DNA of 64,000 bases from Caecitellus pseudoparvulus (taxonomy: Eukaryota; Bigyra: Bicosoecida): positions 248,001 through 312,000 of the forward strand of contig CBFFRQ010000029.1 of the NCBI GenBank assembly GCA_965644315.1, read 5' to 3'. The notes under the pieces are model-generated. The model searched no databases. It had not been told where the DNA came from and saw only the letters and a program-made list of their open reading frames with translations. Every line of letters begins with the position of its first letter. Position 1 is the first letter of the stretch. Positions 10,281-21,871 of the stretch are shown here, piece by piece. Both the position numbers and the translations under genes were made by a program.

Positions 10281-11699
10281 ATGGCAGAGATGACAGAGCG
10301 ATTTCTGAAGGACCTGTGCAAGACGCATGATCTGTACAGAACTCCTCACTTGAATGACATTCTGTACTTGCACTACAAGGTGCGCCACAGCCACGTGAAG
10401 GTGGGGCTGCCCATCCGACCAGTAAAAACGCCACCCCGCCGGCTTGCCTGCACAGGGCTTTCGAACCATCCAGAACCTGGACGCGTACACGGGGCTGAAG
10501 GTGGTGTATCTTGAGGGTAATGGCCTCACCTCCATGCTGGGGCTGCACGCTCAGAAGCAGATGCGCACGCTGTACCTGCATGAAAACTGCATTGAGCAGA
10601 TCGAGGGGCTGGAGCACATGGTGTGTGGGCCTGCTGTGGCCCGGCAACGGAGCTGCAGGGCATCCCACTCACACTGCCTCCCCTCCCTTTTTTCGCCCAG
10701 AAGGACTTGAGCACGCTGAACATCAACCAGAACTGCATCAAGAAGCTGGAGGGGCTGGGCGCCCTGCCCAAGCTGGACACGCTGCACGTCGCCCACAACA
10801 ACTTGAGCAGTCTGGACGACTTGGAGCACCTGAAGGAGCTGCCGGCGCTGTCCAGCCTGGACCTGCAGCACAACAAGATTGAGAGCCCGGAGGTCGTGGA
10901 CCTCCTGGCGTCCCTGCCCGGCCTCAAAGTCCTGTACCTGCAGGGCAACCCCTGCGTGAAGGAGATCAAGCACTACCGCAAGACCATGATCGCGCGCTGC
11001 GCTGGCCTGCGGTACCTGGACGACCGCCCAGTCTTCCCTGATGAGCGTCTGCGTGCGGAGGCGTGGTGGGGCGGCATGCAGGAGGGTGGGCGTGCGGCAG
11101 CTGCCGCCGCTGAGCGGGCCGAGCTGGAGCGGCAGCGGGCTGAGAAGGCTGCCAAAGACGAGGCCAACTTCCGCCACCTGGAGCAGCTCCTGTACAAAGG
11201 CAAGCGCTCCCCGCTGCTGCCGGTGAAGGATGCCGGTGTCGTGCTGCCGGGGGCAGACAGCGCCTCCTCCGGCGATGAGGGTGAGGACGCTGCTGCCATG
11301 CCGGCGCCGGAGGCGGCCGCGCCAGCCGCTGACGTGGGCAGCGGGCAGCCAACGCAGCCCACTGCGGCCACCGTGCCACCCACGGCAGCTGTGCCTGAGC
11401 CCAGCTCTGCCGCAGCCCCCGTCGCCAGCGTGGGCCCTCATGGCGGTGCACTGGAGTTCAAGCCCAGCGTGCACGCAGCAGCAGGGGCGGCAGCCGACGC
11501 ACCTCCACTGCCTGCCGCCTCCACGGGGAACACAAAGTACGACTACACCGACCCTGCGTCTCGCCCCAGCGGCGTGGCAGTGCCTGCAGTCGTCGGGGCG
11601 GACGGTGTGCCTGTGCCGGACTACAGCTCTAACCCGGCGGCGGGCACGTACCCGGCACGCGCTGCCCAAGCAGAGACGGCAGTGGACGTAATGGATTGA
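10281..11699 (+). CDS. DNAAF1: Dynein axonemal assembly factor 1 (LRRC50/ODA7 family)
   Basis: Cytoplasmic leucine-rich-repeat factor needed to preassemble outer and inner dynein arms before delivery to cilia. Three exons (10281-10379, 10456-10620, 10701-11699) give 420 residues. The N-terminus matches the family closely: LKDLCKTHDLYRTPHLND, LYLHYKGFRTIQNLDAYTGL. Six LRRs follow (KVVYLEGNGL, RTLYLHENCI, STLNINQNCI, DTLHVAHNNL, SSLDLQHNKI, KVLYLQGNPC). The LRR cap has YRKTMIARCAGLRYLDDRPVFPDERLRAEAW, the family signature. The remaining 190 residues are Ala/Pro-rich and poorly conserved. Presence with CCDC103 at 34 kb means motile cilia or flagella are built. The stop lies only 24 bp from the stop of the convergent IF-like gene B. 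Confidence 0.95.
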
Positions 11700-11723
11700 A
11701 GCAATGCAATGCCGCTGCCTGCC

Positions 11724-13623
11724 TCAGCGCCCATACCGGGAGCGGGGGGCGGACCGAGCACGGGTCCCCGTCATGGGGGACATGGGCACGGTGTGGGGGG
11801 GTGGCGCGCCGTACTGCCCGCCGTACATCTGCCCTGCCGTTGGCGCAGGGCGCCCAAACGTACCAGGTGTGCCGTGGTGGTGGCTGGGCGTGAACGTGGG
11901 GCGCGAGCTGCCCTGCCCATACTGCTGCCCTGCTGGGGCGGCGGCGCCAGGCTGCCCGTACTGCTGCCCTGCCGTGTAGGAGGAGGTGGAGGTGTAGGTG
12001 TGGGTGGAGGAGTAGCCACCACCCCGGAACTGGGGCGTGTAGCGAGGGTCGGCGCCGGGCGCAGCGTAGGAGTGCGTGGGGGCGGTGCCTGGGCGTTGGC
12101 TGGCCGGTGCACCCCCGTGGAAGGCGGCGCTGCCGGGCTGGCCACCCGAGGAAGTAGGGGGGCGCTGCTGCGCGTAGGAAGCGGGTGGTGCCGCACTTTG
12201 GGGCTGTCGCCCACCACTGTACATGTACGGGTTCTGGCCGGCCGCCGGCACCATGGCGGTGCTGCGCGGGCCAGCACCTGGAGGGGAGGAGTGCTGGGTG
12301 GGGCTCGCACGCGGCAGGGGGCCCTGGCGGCTGGCAGGTGGCTGTGGCAGCAGGCCTTCAGCTGGCTTCTTGGCCACGGGCAGGTTGTGGCGCTCCTCCT
12401 CCAGCTCCAGGATGCGGCGGTACTCTTCGATCTCCGCCGTGAGCCTGATCTTGACGCCCATCAGCGCGTCGAACTCGGCGTCCTTGGCTGCGCGGCACGC
12501 CTTCTCCTCCGTCAGCTCCTCCATGAGGGTCTGCTTCTCACGGCCCCACTCCGCCGCGGCAGCCTTGTGCACGCCCTCCGTATCGTTCAGCTGGTGCAGC
12601 AGGTGCGTGGCGAGCTCGGAGGCCTTGTCCGCCTCCTCCACAGCACGGGACACGTCTTGGCGCAGGCGGTCGTTCAGGCCCTGCAGCTCGTCCACCCGCC
12701 CTCGCAGGTGGTGGATCTCGCCGTCGTACTTGTCGTGCAGGTTGTGTTCCAGCTCCGCCAGCTTGGCGTGAGTGGCGGAGTCCCACTCGGCACGCGCCTG
12801 TGCCATCTCCCGGGCGTGGCCGTCCTTCAGGTCCGCCAGCACGCTGTCCTGCTCCGCCTGCAGCTGCTCCATGCCCTCTTGCAGGGAGCGGATGTGGGCC
12901 TCCTGCTCTGAGCCCGTCTTGAGGGCGTCGTTCAGGGCAGTCGTCTTGTCGTGCAGCTGCCCGCGCATGTCCCCCTGCTCAGCAGACAGGCGGTCAATGA
13001 GCTCCTGCTTACGTGCCGCGTCGGCCTGCACGTGGTCCAGGCGGTCCCGCAGCTGGTCCCGCTCCGCCTGGGCGCCCATGAGGGACTTCAGCGCCTCACG
13101 CAGCTGCACGTTCTCCGCCTCCAGGTGGTGCACCTTTGCGTCGGCCTTTTCCCCCGCCTCACGCTCCGTCGCCAGCTCGGTCTCCTTCTCCAGCAACTTC
13201 ACGCGCAGTGTCTCGAAGTCCGTGCGCAGGCCTCGGTTGTACACCACTGCAAGGTGGCGGGGAGGGCGGGCGCAGTGCAGCACGGCGCTGGCTTCGCGGC
13301 GTCCTTGCGGAACTCAGCCCTCGCAGCGACACCTGCACCAAACTGCCTGAACAGGCGATGGCAAAATGTACACAAGCACGACAGGTTCTGCTCCCTGTCC
13401 AACTTTGCCTTGCGCGACAGCACAGCCATGCAGGCACATGCCAGTTGCGTGGTCGCAGCGACACCGACGCACCATAGTTCGCGAGGCGCTGGTTCAAGTT
13501 GGACAGGTGGGCCTTCTCTTCCTCACGGGCAACATGCTCGTGCTGCACATGAGGGCTTCCGTGGGGGTGGGGTGGGGACCCTGCTGCACGCGCAGGGGAG
13601 CCCATGCGGGAGGGGGACGCCAT
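11724..13623 (-). CDS. Intermediate-filament/lamin-like coiled-coil protein B
   Basis: Two exons (13623-13473, 13246-11724) give 556 residues. A 40-residue Ser/Pro/His head is followed by KAHLSNLNQRLANY (residues about 37-50), which resembles the IF helix-initiation motif. The coiled coil then runs to about residue 337 and ends in VKIRLTAEIEEYRRILELEE, strikingly close to the lamin/IF helix-termination consensus (VKxxLDxEIxxYRxLLEGEE). The rod is about 295 residues, near the 310 of cytoplasmic IF proteins. The tail of about 210 residues is Gly/Ala/Gln/Tyr-rich and low-complexity, like many IF tails, with no CaaX box. The intron falls exactly after LNQRLANY, and the phase closes as G|TG. Head-rod-tail order is direct; polymerisation into filaments is inferred. 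It converges on DNAAF1 with 24 bp between stops. Confidence 0.8.
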
Positions 13624-13825
13624 GTTGCAGCTTGTGGTGCCGTGTGTGCAATGCTGCTGGGAGCCAGGCTGCAAGGGGCGAGCGGGGCAGGGGCGCGCGG
13701 GGGACTGCGTGAGCACATGCGCGGCAGCGTGGGTGTGTTGGACATGAATTGCAATGACCTGTGTAATTGCTGCAAGGGGGCAGCGGGCCACGCCCCTGCC
13801 TTGTGCGGGAAGCTTCACAGGCGAC

Positions 13826-16800
13826 TCAGGCGCCCGGCGGCCGCTGCAGCGCTGGAGGTGCCTTGATGGCGGGTGGTGCCTGTCCTGCCTCCTGGGGACT
13901 GCTGCGCTCCCCCATCGCCTCCGCCTTGGCCAAGAAGTCGCCCTCCTCCAGGGCGCCGGGCGGCAGCCAGGCGATGACGGGCACCAGGGCCACCAGCTGT
14001 GCCGCCCGCACCGTCTCGGAGATGAGGCGGGCGCTGAAGATGTTGCGCAGGGCCGTGTACACGACACTGATGACGATGAGGTTGGCCAGCAGGAGCCCGA
14101 TGCCGAGGGAGCGCAGGTCATTCATGCGCTCGGCAAACTCCGCCTTGTCGGCGGCGATGGTGCGCCACAGGTCCGCACCCAGGCTCACGTGGTACAGGCG
14201 GTCCATCACGAACAACTGCTCCTGGCTGGCGATGGCCGAGGCATTGGTACCTGCCAGCTTCACTGTGCCGTCGTAGGTGGCGGAGTCAGTGGCGGAGCCG
14301 TAGGTGCACAGGGTGCTGTCGCGGGCGCCTGTAAACTGCGGCGCGTAGCACTGCAGCAGGGTGGCTGCCGAGAGGGAGAAGTAGTTCAGGAGGATGCTGA
14401 TGCTCTGGTCCACTGACACGCCCAGTTGCTGTGGCGGCGCGAAGGCGATGGCCTCCACGCGGACCTGCTCGTCAGGGGATGTCAGCGCTGGCTGCCCGGT
14501 CGTGGTGGTGTTGGCGGGTGTGGTGATGGCGGAGAGCAGGGAGAGACTGGGCAGGTCCACCCCTGCGCGGGCCTCTGCCTGCTGGCTGGCGCGCACGAGG
14601 CTCACGCCCGAGTTCAGGCCGGCTGTGAGCTCCTGCAGCTCCCGTGTGGCGCGTGTGATGGCGTTGAGGGAGGTGGACAGTTCCACTGCGGCGGTGGCGG
14701 GGGACACCACCGCGCCGTCCCCGATGACCACCTCCCGGGCCAGCGTGGCGGCAGAGATGACGTGCGCAGCCCGCTCCCCTGCCAGAGACGTCAGGTCCAC
14801 CACGACGTCCACATCCCCCACGGAAGCCACGGACACGGCGAAGGAAGACACCACTGCCACTAGGAGGGCGATGACCGACACACACATCCACCAACGCACC
14901 GCCGTCAGCGTGTCACCCGACACCTTGTCCCACAGCTTGCGGGAGGCGGCCGAGTCACGCTTGCTCTCAGGCGCCTTGGGCTCTTTCGAGCGGTCTGCCT
15001 TGCGCTGCCAGGCGCTGACGCCAGTGGGCGCCGTCTTAATGACGTTGCCCCGCCCGCTGCTGCTTGCGTGGCGCAGCAGGAGCTTCTTGCTGCTGCCGCG
15101 CTTCTCTTCCGGTGGCGCGGTGGGTTTCAGGCGGCCTTCCTCGGCAGCTGCGGAGGAGCACGCCGCCTCCATCAGCACCATGCTCTGGCGGTGCTTGGCA
15201 GTGCTCTCGGCAACGCTCATGTCAGCGGCTGCCTTCAGCCCCTTGTCGTCGGAGTACTTGTGGATGGCAGACACGTAGCGCTTGGTGCTGGGCCCGATGC
15301 ACATGTCCTGCTGCGTCCCCCCGCCGCCATCGACCGGCTGCACGGGGGTGCCATCCTCGTCCGAGCCCCACCCCCGCCCAACGCCGGACACGCCGTCCTC
15401 TGCCGACAAGTCGATGCTGGTGCCGAGCTTGGAGGGGTCCAGTCCCCACAGGACATCCTCCAGCATGTCCCCTCGCTCCGTGTCAAAGGTCCCTGCCAGC
15501 TGCATGTAGTGCCGCCGAATCGTGCGGTACTTGACTGCCAGGTCCGCCACACTCTCAGAGGGCACTGCCTGCACCACGGCGATCATCTGCCGGCGCGTGT
15601 ACCGCACCAGTGTCAGCACGGAGCGGAAGACGACGACGACGATGAGGGCGACGCAGAGCACGCCGAGGGCGACCAGGGCGCCGCCAGAGATGACCGCCAC
15701 GCTGACCACGCTGGCATCGCGCGCCTTGAATGCGGCGGTGACCCCGCCGATCCTGGCCTCCCGCCCCATGAAGCCGTTGCGCGAAGCGAGGGCCCAGGAC
15801 AGGCTGCGCGCTCCAAAGGACGTCGATGAAGGCGTGCCCCCCGTGTTGGCACCGTCGCAGGCCAGGGCGGGGGCCGCCTGGTCAGCGGTGGCGCCCTTCG
15901 CCAGCAACAGCGCGTGGCTGCCCAGCACGTTGCCGTAGTCCCACAGGGACACCTGCAGGAGGGCCAAGTCGTCCATGACGCCGCAGGCTGCTGTGCCCAG
16001 GGATGTGTTGCCTGACGCAGTGGGGGCCGGCGAGGAGTCGCCTGCCCGCAGCGCCAAGGAGGCCGCCACTGTGGTGGACAGGGCAGCTGGCACGTGCAGG
16101 GCCCTGAGGGGCTCCACCCACTGCTCCTCCACATCCGTCTGCACAGCATCGGAGCCGCCGGCGCCGTCCTCTGACACCGCCCTGAACAGGGACGAGTGGA
16201 AGCGCAGGAACACCTCAGTGGACTCCAGCAAGCGACTGCGCGCCTCCACCACCGCCAGCGCCGCCGAGTTGTTGGAGAAGGCGGGCGGGGGTGTGCTGCC
16301 GGCGAAGGACGGCACGCCAGCGCGACCCGCCTCCACCGCGGCAATGTTCACATCCCGGGCGTGCTGTGTCACCTGCACGCCCAGGTTGCGCCAGAGGGCC
16401 CAGTCCAGGGTCAGGTCCAGCGTGTCCTGCGTGCGGGTCAGCATGACCTCGTTGGCGGTGAAGGTGCCCACTGCCAGCAGGGCCAAGGCCGTGATGAAGC
16501 CAGTCAGCCAGGCACGCGCAGAGGCGAGGGGGTGCCGGGCAGCGCGCCGCCCAGCCGCCCTCGTGTTGCCGGCGTGCCTGGCAGGGTCGCTGCTGTGCCC
16601 GAACCAGTCCCCCATCATGCCCCTGCCCTCGCCCTGCCCCTGCACCACGGCGACAGGCCCCGAGGGGCCCACCGCCACCGCATCCAGGCCGTGCGTGATG
16701 CCACTGCGCCCTCGGCGGGCTGCCGCCAGCAGCAGCAGACTCGTCACGCTGTGGGCGTCGTCATCTTCCCCGTGGCTGTCAAAGGCGCTGGTGTCAGTGG

Positions 16801-19800
16801 CCTCGTCGCCGCCCCCGGCGCCAAATGCAGTGGCGTGGGCCGGCACCTCCCCCCGCTCCACGGCGCCCTGCACCTCCATGTTGGCGTACGCCTTGTCCAG
16901 GACGCGGTGGGCCAGGTCTGTGTCACCCACCACGTGCAGCAGGAACAACCCGTACGACTTCATGGCCACGGGGGAGCTGGGGAAGGTCTTGATCAGCGCC
17001 ACGTACGCAGAGTCGGCCTTGGTCGTGCAGGTGTGGATGACGTGCAGCAGCTCAGCCAGCTGCGCGTTCACGGTGGCTGCCGCAGCCTCCCGCACCGCCT
17101 CCGACTGCGCTTCAGACGCGCCCAGCAGCGCCTCCACCGCCTCGTCCTCCTCCACGTCCTCAGCCGGCGTGTCCAGGCCTGTGCCTGGAGAGGGTGGTCG
17201 CTGCGGCGCAGTGGCGCCACCACTCTGCCGGGGATGCCTCAGCGCAGGCTCGGGGGCCTCCTCCGCAGGCGCCAGCCCAATGGCCTCATCCAGGCTGATG
17301 GGGCCCTTGTCACGTTGAGAGGGCCGCATGGCAGCGGCGGCCTGGGCGGCGGCGCCCTCCCCCCCGTCAGCCTGCCCCCGCTCCTGCCGCAGGCGAGCAT
17401 GCCGGGCCGACCGCAGCGCCCTGACGGTGCGGAGGGAGCGCTGGGATCGCCCTGACAGGGCACTCCGGCCACTGCGAGCGGAGGAGGGGCGCATTTCAAA
17501 GGCAAAGCTGCCAGGGCGGCGAGGGGAGGCGGCTCCCCCGCCCTGGCCCGTGCCGTCACCCCCCGCCAAGGCCAGGTGCATCTGCATCACCAACTGCTCT
17601 GCCACGTCGCGGGAGGTGAGTTGGCGCTGGTGCCCCGTGAGGGGGCTCTGCAGGATGAAGCTGGCCTTGCGCCCCAGCGTGCGCCCGCGGGTCATGGGGG
17701 GAGACCGGGCCGCCAGGGCGCCGTCCAAGGAGTGCCGGCGGCCGACGGTGGAGCGGGAGCGGGTGGACTTGCGGGGTGGAGAGGCCTCGTGCCGGACACG
17801 CTTTGAAGTCCCTTGTGAGGGGGCCTTCGACGACTTGGAGAGGAAGGGGGGTGGCGGGCGGCCCGATTCCCCGGCCTCTTCCTGCTCCTCCTCGTCTTCC
17901 TCGATGATGGCAGAGGGCAGGGGCGTGGCGCCCTCCTCCGGCTCGGGGACGCCCTCGGACACCATGTACGTCTCGTGGTACTGGTGCATGATGTGCCACA
18001 TGGTGGCCAGGGCACCGACGGCCTGCAGGTGGTTGTCCCGGGCCTGTGTGAACAGCTGCTCGAACTGCATGATGGAGATGGAGTCCAGCGCCTCCCCCAG
18101 CTCCGCCGCCTGCTTCACCGACCTCCACGACTGCAGCTTGGTGAAGAGCTGGAACTGCAGGTCCATGGCGGCGGTGCGCGAGAGGCGCTTGGCCGCCATG
18201 AGCAAGGCCACCGCCTCCACGCCGCTGGCACGGTGCAGGAGGATGAAAGTGGACCTCGCCAGGCGCAAGAAGATGGAGGAGGGGAAGACGTTGAGGCCCG
18301 CCCGGAAGACGACGTCAGCCTGGGCGATGGAGGCGGCGGAGATGACGGCCGGCGACAGCAGCATGCGGGACATCAGCTCCACATCACTCGCGAACAGCCA
18401 GTACTGGTCCACGATGGACGCCAGCGTCACGTGCCCCGCGCCCTTCCACTTGCCTCCGCAGCAGTCCCGCTCCACCTTGCCCTTGCCCGCCTGGCGTTGG
18501 TGGATGAGGGCCTGCGCCGTCACCGAGTGTCGCCCAGCACGCCCCTGCACCACCTTGGGTGTGCGGGCGGCCAGGGTGGCGGTGGACTGGGCACGCCCCG
18601 TGCCCCGCCGGCGCATGCCCTGCTTGCGCATGCTGCTGTCGTAGTCCACCGTACTGGAGCAGCAAGTGCAGAAGAGCCAGTGCAGCGTGGTGCCTGCCGA
18701 CCACAGCAGGCGCGAGATGGACCAGAAGCAGCAGTACTGCGCGCCACACCCGCAGCAGCAGCAGAAGCAGCCACAGCAGCAGCCTTCAGGCGGCACCAGC
18801 ACTTCGTAGTCATCTGTCAACACCTTGGACCGCCCGGGGCCACCCTTTCGCTGCAGGGGGGAGGCGACGGGCGTGTGGCTGAGGCCGCCACCGCCCACGC
18901 CCCAGGCCACCTGCCGCAGGCTGGAGTCGGGCCGGGCAGGGTGCCCCTCCCCACTGCTCATGGTGGAGGAGCGCCTGGCAGGCAACTCTCGCGTGGGCTC
19001 GGGGGACCTCACGTCCACGCCGCCCTTGCTCCCTCGAGGGGCGCGGGGGGGGGGCTTCGGGGGCCCCTTCACCTTACGGACCTCCAGGGACCGTGAGCGG
19101 GGCACGGTGACGACGCGCCCGCCGGCGATGCCTGTCTCCCCCACACTGGGCCGACGGCGGGTCGCCTTGGCCTCCCCTGCGAACACCACCGCCGTGGCCG
19201 CCTCCGGCTCACTGTAGGGTGTCGTGCGCCCAGCACCTGGCAGGTGGGACTCGTGGCTGGCCGCGTGGGCAGGGAAGGAGGTGGAACGTGCCGATATGGG
19301 CACGCTGGGCGCCTGTTCGTCCCCGCTGGAGCCCCCCTCCTCATCCAGCAGCACCGCAACCCGTGCGGCAGCCATGCTCACCTCCCCGCTGGTGCGCCCG
19401 TCGCCGGTGGAGGACGGCGGGCGCTGCAGGAAGCCTGGCGCTGTGGGCAACACCTTGGCCCCGGCAGCCGCGTAGCGCGTGACGGCGGTGGTGCCTTCTG
19501 CTGCCGCGTGCGAGACGTCCTTGCCAAACACGATGCGGGCGGTGGCTGCGGCGATGGAGCTGTCTGAGAACAGCTTGGCCGCCTGTGCGTCTCGCCCCGA
19601 GTCCCCCGCTGCCGAGGTCACGTCCCGCCCGTGTACCAGGCGGCTCACGGCACGGTCGTGGTTGCGGAACATGCCTGCCGAGTCCAGCGCGCCCCCACGG
19701 GCAGACTCCAGGAAGTCCTGCACGTCTGCACCGGCGCTGTCCTGGGCCACCTGCGCCTCCGCCCACTCCGTGTCACCCTCCGTGGAACCCTCAGTGGCCA

Positions 19801-21387
19801 CGGACAGCCGGCGCAGGCGCGATGTGCCGCCGCCGCCGCCGCCGCCGCCAGAGGGACGCCGCCCGTGACTGGGTGGGAGGGCAGGCGTGGTGGTGCCACT
19901 GACGTCCTCCGGGCCAGTCGTGGGTGCAGTGGTCATGGGCATGCGGACCTGGCGCGGGGCGGCCTGGGGAGACAGGCTGCCGCTGGGGGGCGCAGAGTCC
20001 GTGGCTGCGGACCTCTTGTGGCGGGCGGGGTCCTGCACCAGCCACGCCAGCTGCAGGAATTGCCAGTACCGGTAGCGCACCCACGCCACAGCGGCCAGGG
20101 CGACGAAGAGGGACAGGGCGTTCCAGCCGCCGTACACGGCGACGTGGTACACCCACCAGTCATCGCCAGGCGGGTCCACCGTGTCCAGCTTCGCGTCCAG
20201 GAGGGGGCTGTAGAAGCGTGCTGCCCGCACCAGCACGCCCCCCAGTGCCACCCACGTCAGGGCACCGTAGGAGCCCACCATGATCTCGTTGGTGATGGAC
20301 CGGAAGTACGGCAGCGTGACGCCTGTGAAGGCAGTCTGCATGCTCAGCAGCAGGATGGCCACGAGGCCCAGTGAGAAGGGCTGCCCTGGGTCCAGCGTGG
20401 CCATGCCGGTGAGGATGGTGCGGACGAGGGTGTCCAGCATGTCCACGCGGCCCGACACCCGCGACAGGACGCTGGAGGAGAGGGGGTTGTCTTGGAAGTA
20501 GGTGAGGCGCACGAAGAGGGCGCCAGGCACCAGCACAGCCAGCGTCATGGCTGAGAAGATGCGCAGGAAGAGCACAGCGGGGTGGCTGCAGGAGGCCACC
20601 TGCCCGCCCGTCAAGTCTCCCTCGTCCAGGGTGGAGGTGCTGACGTCGCCATTCACGGCGGCCTGCACCCCCACGACGTCGTCCGTGACCACGGCAGGGT
20701 TGTCCACCGACGCAGAGGGCGGGCCGATGAAGGAGAGCAGGGCGTCGCAGTTGAAGGGGATGAGCATGACTCGCAGGACGGGGATGTATGCCACTGTCAC
20801 GATGAGCACGACCAGGACGCGCAGGAGGCGCAGGGCCCACAGGTGAGCGTACCGCCCCGACACGATGATGTTCCCCACGAACGTAGCGGTGATGACGGTG
20901 ACCCACACCAGCGCCGCGGCGATGGCGAAGCCAGTGTAGTACAGCGCAGGCTGCCGCACCAGCACGAGCAGGTCAGTCGTGCTGGCCACACGGAGCCAGG
21001 AAAAGTACCGCGTGGGCCATCCAAAAGCCACGCTCAACAAGAGGGAGAGGATTTCAGCCACGCCCACCAGCACGATGAGCTGTGGGAGGGGGTGGTGGGC
21101 GGCGCACGTGATGGCTCAACACATCGCCAGCGTTACACCTCCTTGGCGTCGCCCTGCACGCACCACGTCCGCCAGCTTCGTGCTAGTGCTGGCCCTGTGC
21201 TGCTCCGTCATGACATTCAGAATCTGTGTGGCAGGAGGCGGTGCCAGCGTGCAGGTTGGCCGGGAAAAAGCCTGCAGCGTCGAGCGCTGCCGCAGCGACG
21301 AGGCTGTGCAGGCTTCCGTACCTTGAACGCTGTGGAGAGCCATGGCGACAGGTTCATGCGCAGGGCGTTCAAGCTCGAGGTCTGCAT
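13826..21387 (-). CDS. Giant TmcB-like (tiny macrocysts family) multi-pass membrane protein
   Basis: Three exons (21387-21322, 21223-21164, 21079-13826), all phase 0, give 2459 residues. A cluster of about six transmembrane helices occupies roughly residues 40-350, starting LIVLVGVAEILSLLLSVAFGW. The long cytoplasmic middle carries a dense Cys stretch near residue 810 (CCCGCFCCCCGCGAQYCC). TPR-like helices near 1000-1080 and 1420 (SYGLFLLHVVGDTDLAHRVL) are typical of the TmcB/TmcC TPR region. Four further membrane helices near 1560, 1840, 2120 and 2375 bracket two extracytoplasmic segments of about 270 residues each, a layout resembling paired sensory domains. Long Ser/Pro/Arg-rich linkers lie between. 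The family occurs in ciliates, chytrids and algae with poorly known, possibly sensory, roles. An in-frame TGA upstream fixes the start. Confidence 0.82.
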
Positions 21388-21871
21388 GGTGGTCGTCTGG
21401 CTGCTGCCCCGGGCCAGCGGCGGGCGCCGATCGATGCGTCACTGCAGGTCTCTTGGACTGCGTCAGAAACGCTTTCTGCGAAGCTGCCTCCAGCCACGAA
21501 TGGCTCGCCGCTGCTGCTGTGGCGAGGGACGCAACACACAGGTGGTGTGGGAATGACCGCGCTCCGTAGCGCTGATCCTCCAGCCCACGAGATTGTTTTG
21601 ACCACCGAATGCCGTGGCAGAGCAGGTGCGCATGCTGTGGTTTCGCAGTCTTTTTTTGAGTCCTGCGGAAGGCTGGCCAGTCTTCCTGGCCAGTCGGTCG
21701 GAAGGTGCAAGCAGTGCACCCCGCCGCTCAAACACCGCCCAGCATCAATCCCAGCGCTTGCGAGCGAGCCACCTCCCTCCGCACATGCCGGTGGGCACTG
21801 CAGGGGCCAGAGTGAGCAGGCAGCTGGCCAGCGTGTTGCTGAGCTGCAGAGGTGCACCTGCCGACGGCAAG
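21388..21871. promoter_or_regulatory. Divergent intergenic region upstream of TmcB-like and coiled-coil genes
   Basis: 484 bp between two genes read away from each other, so it should contain both promoters. Only overlapping short ORFs with no family resemblance occur here. A run of seven T lies near 21651-21657. I see no TATA box or RNA gene. Confidence 0.45.

Noticed and set aside
13826-21073. Plus-strand ORFs of 250-450 codons across the TmcB-like gene
   Set aside because: Many overlapping frames of similar length, none with domains. The minus strand has one 7.2-kb frame with clear transmembrane and TPR-like segments.
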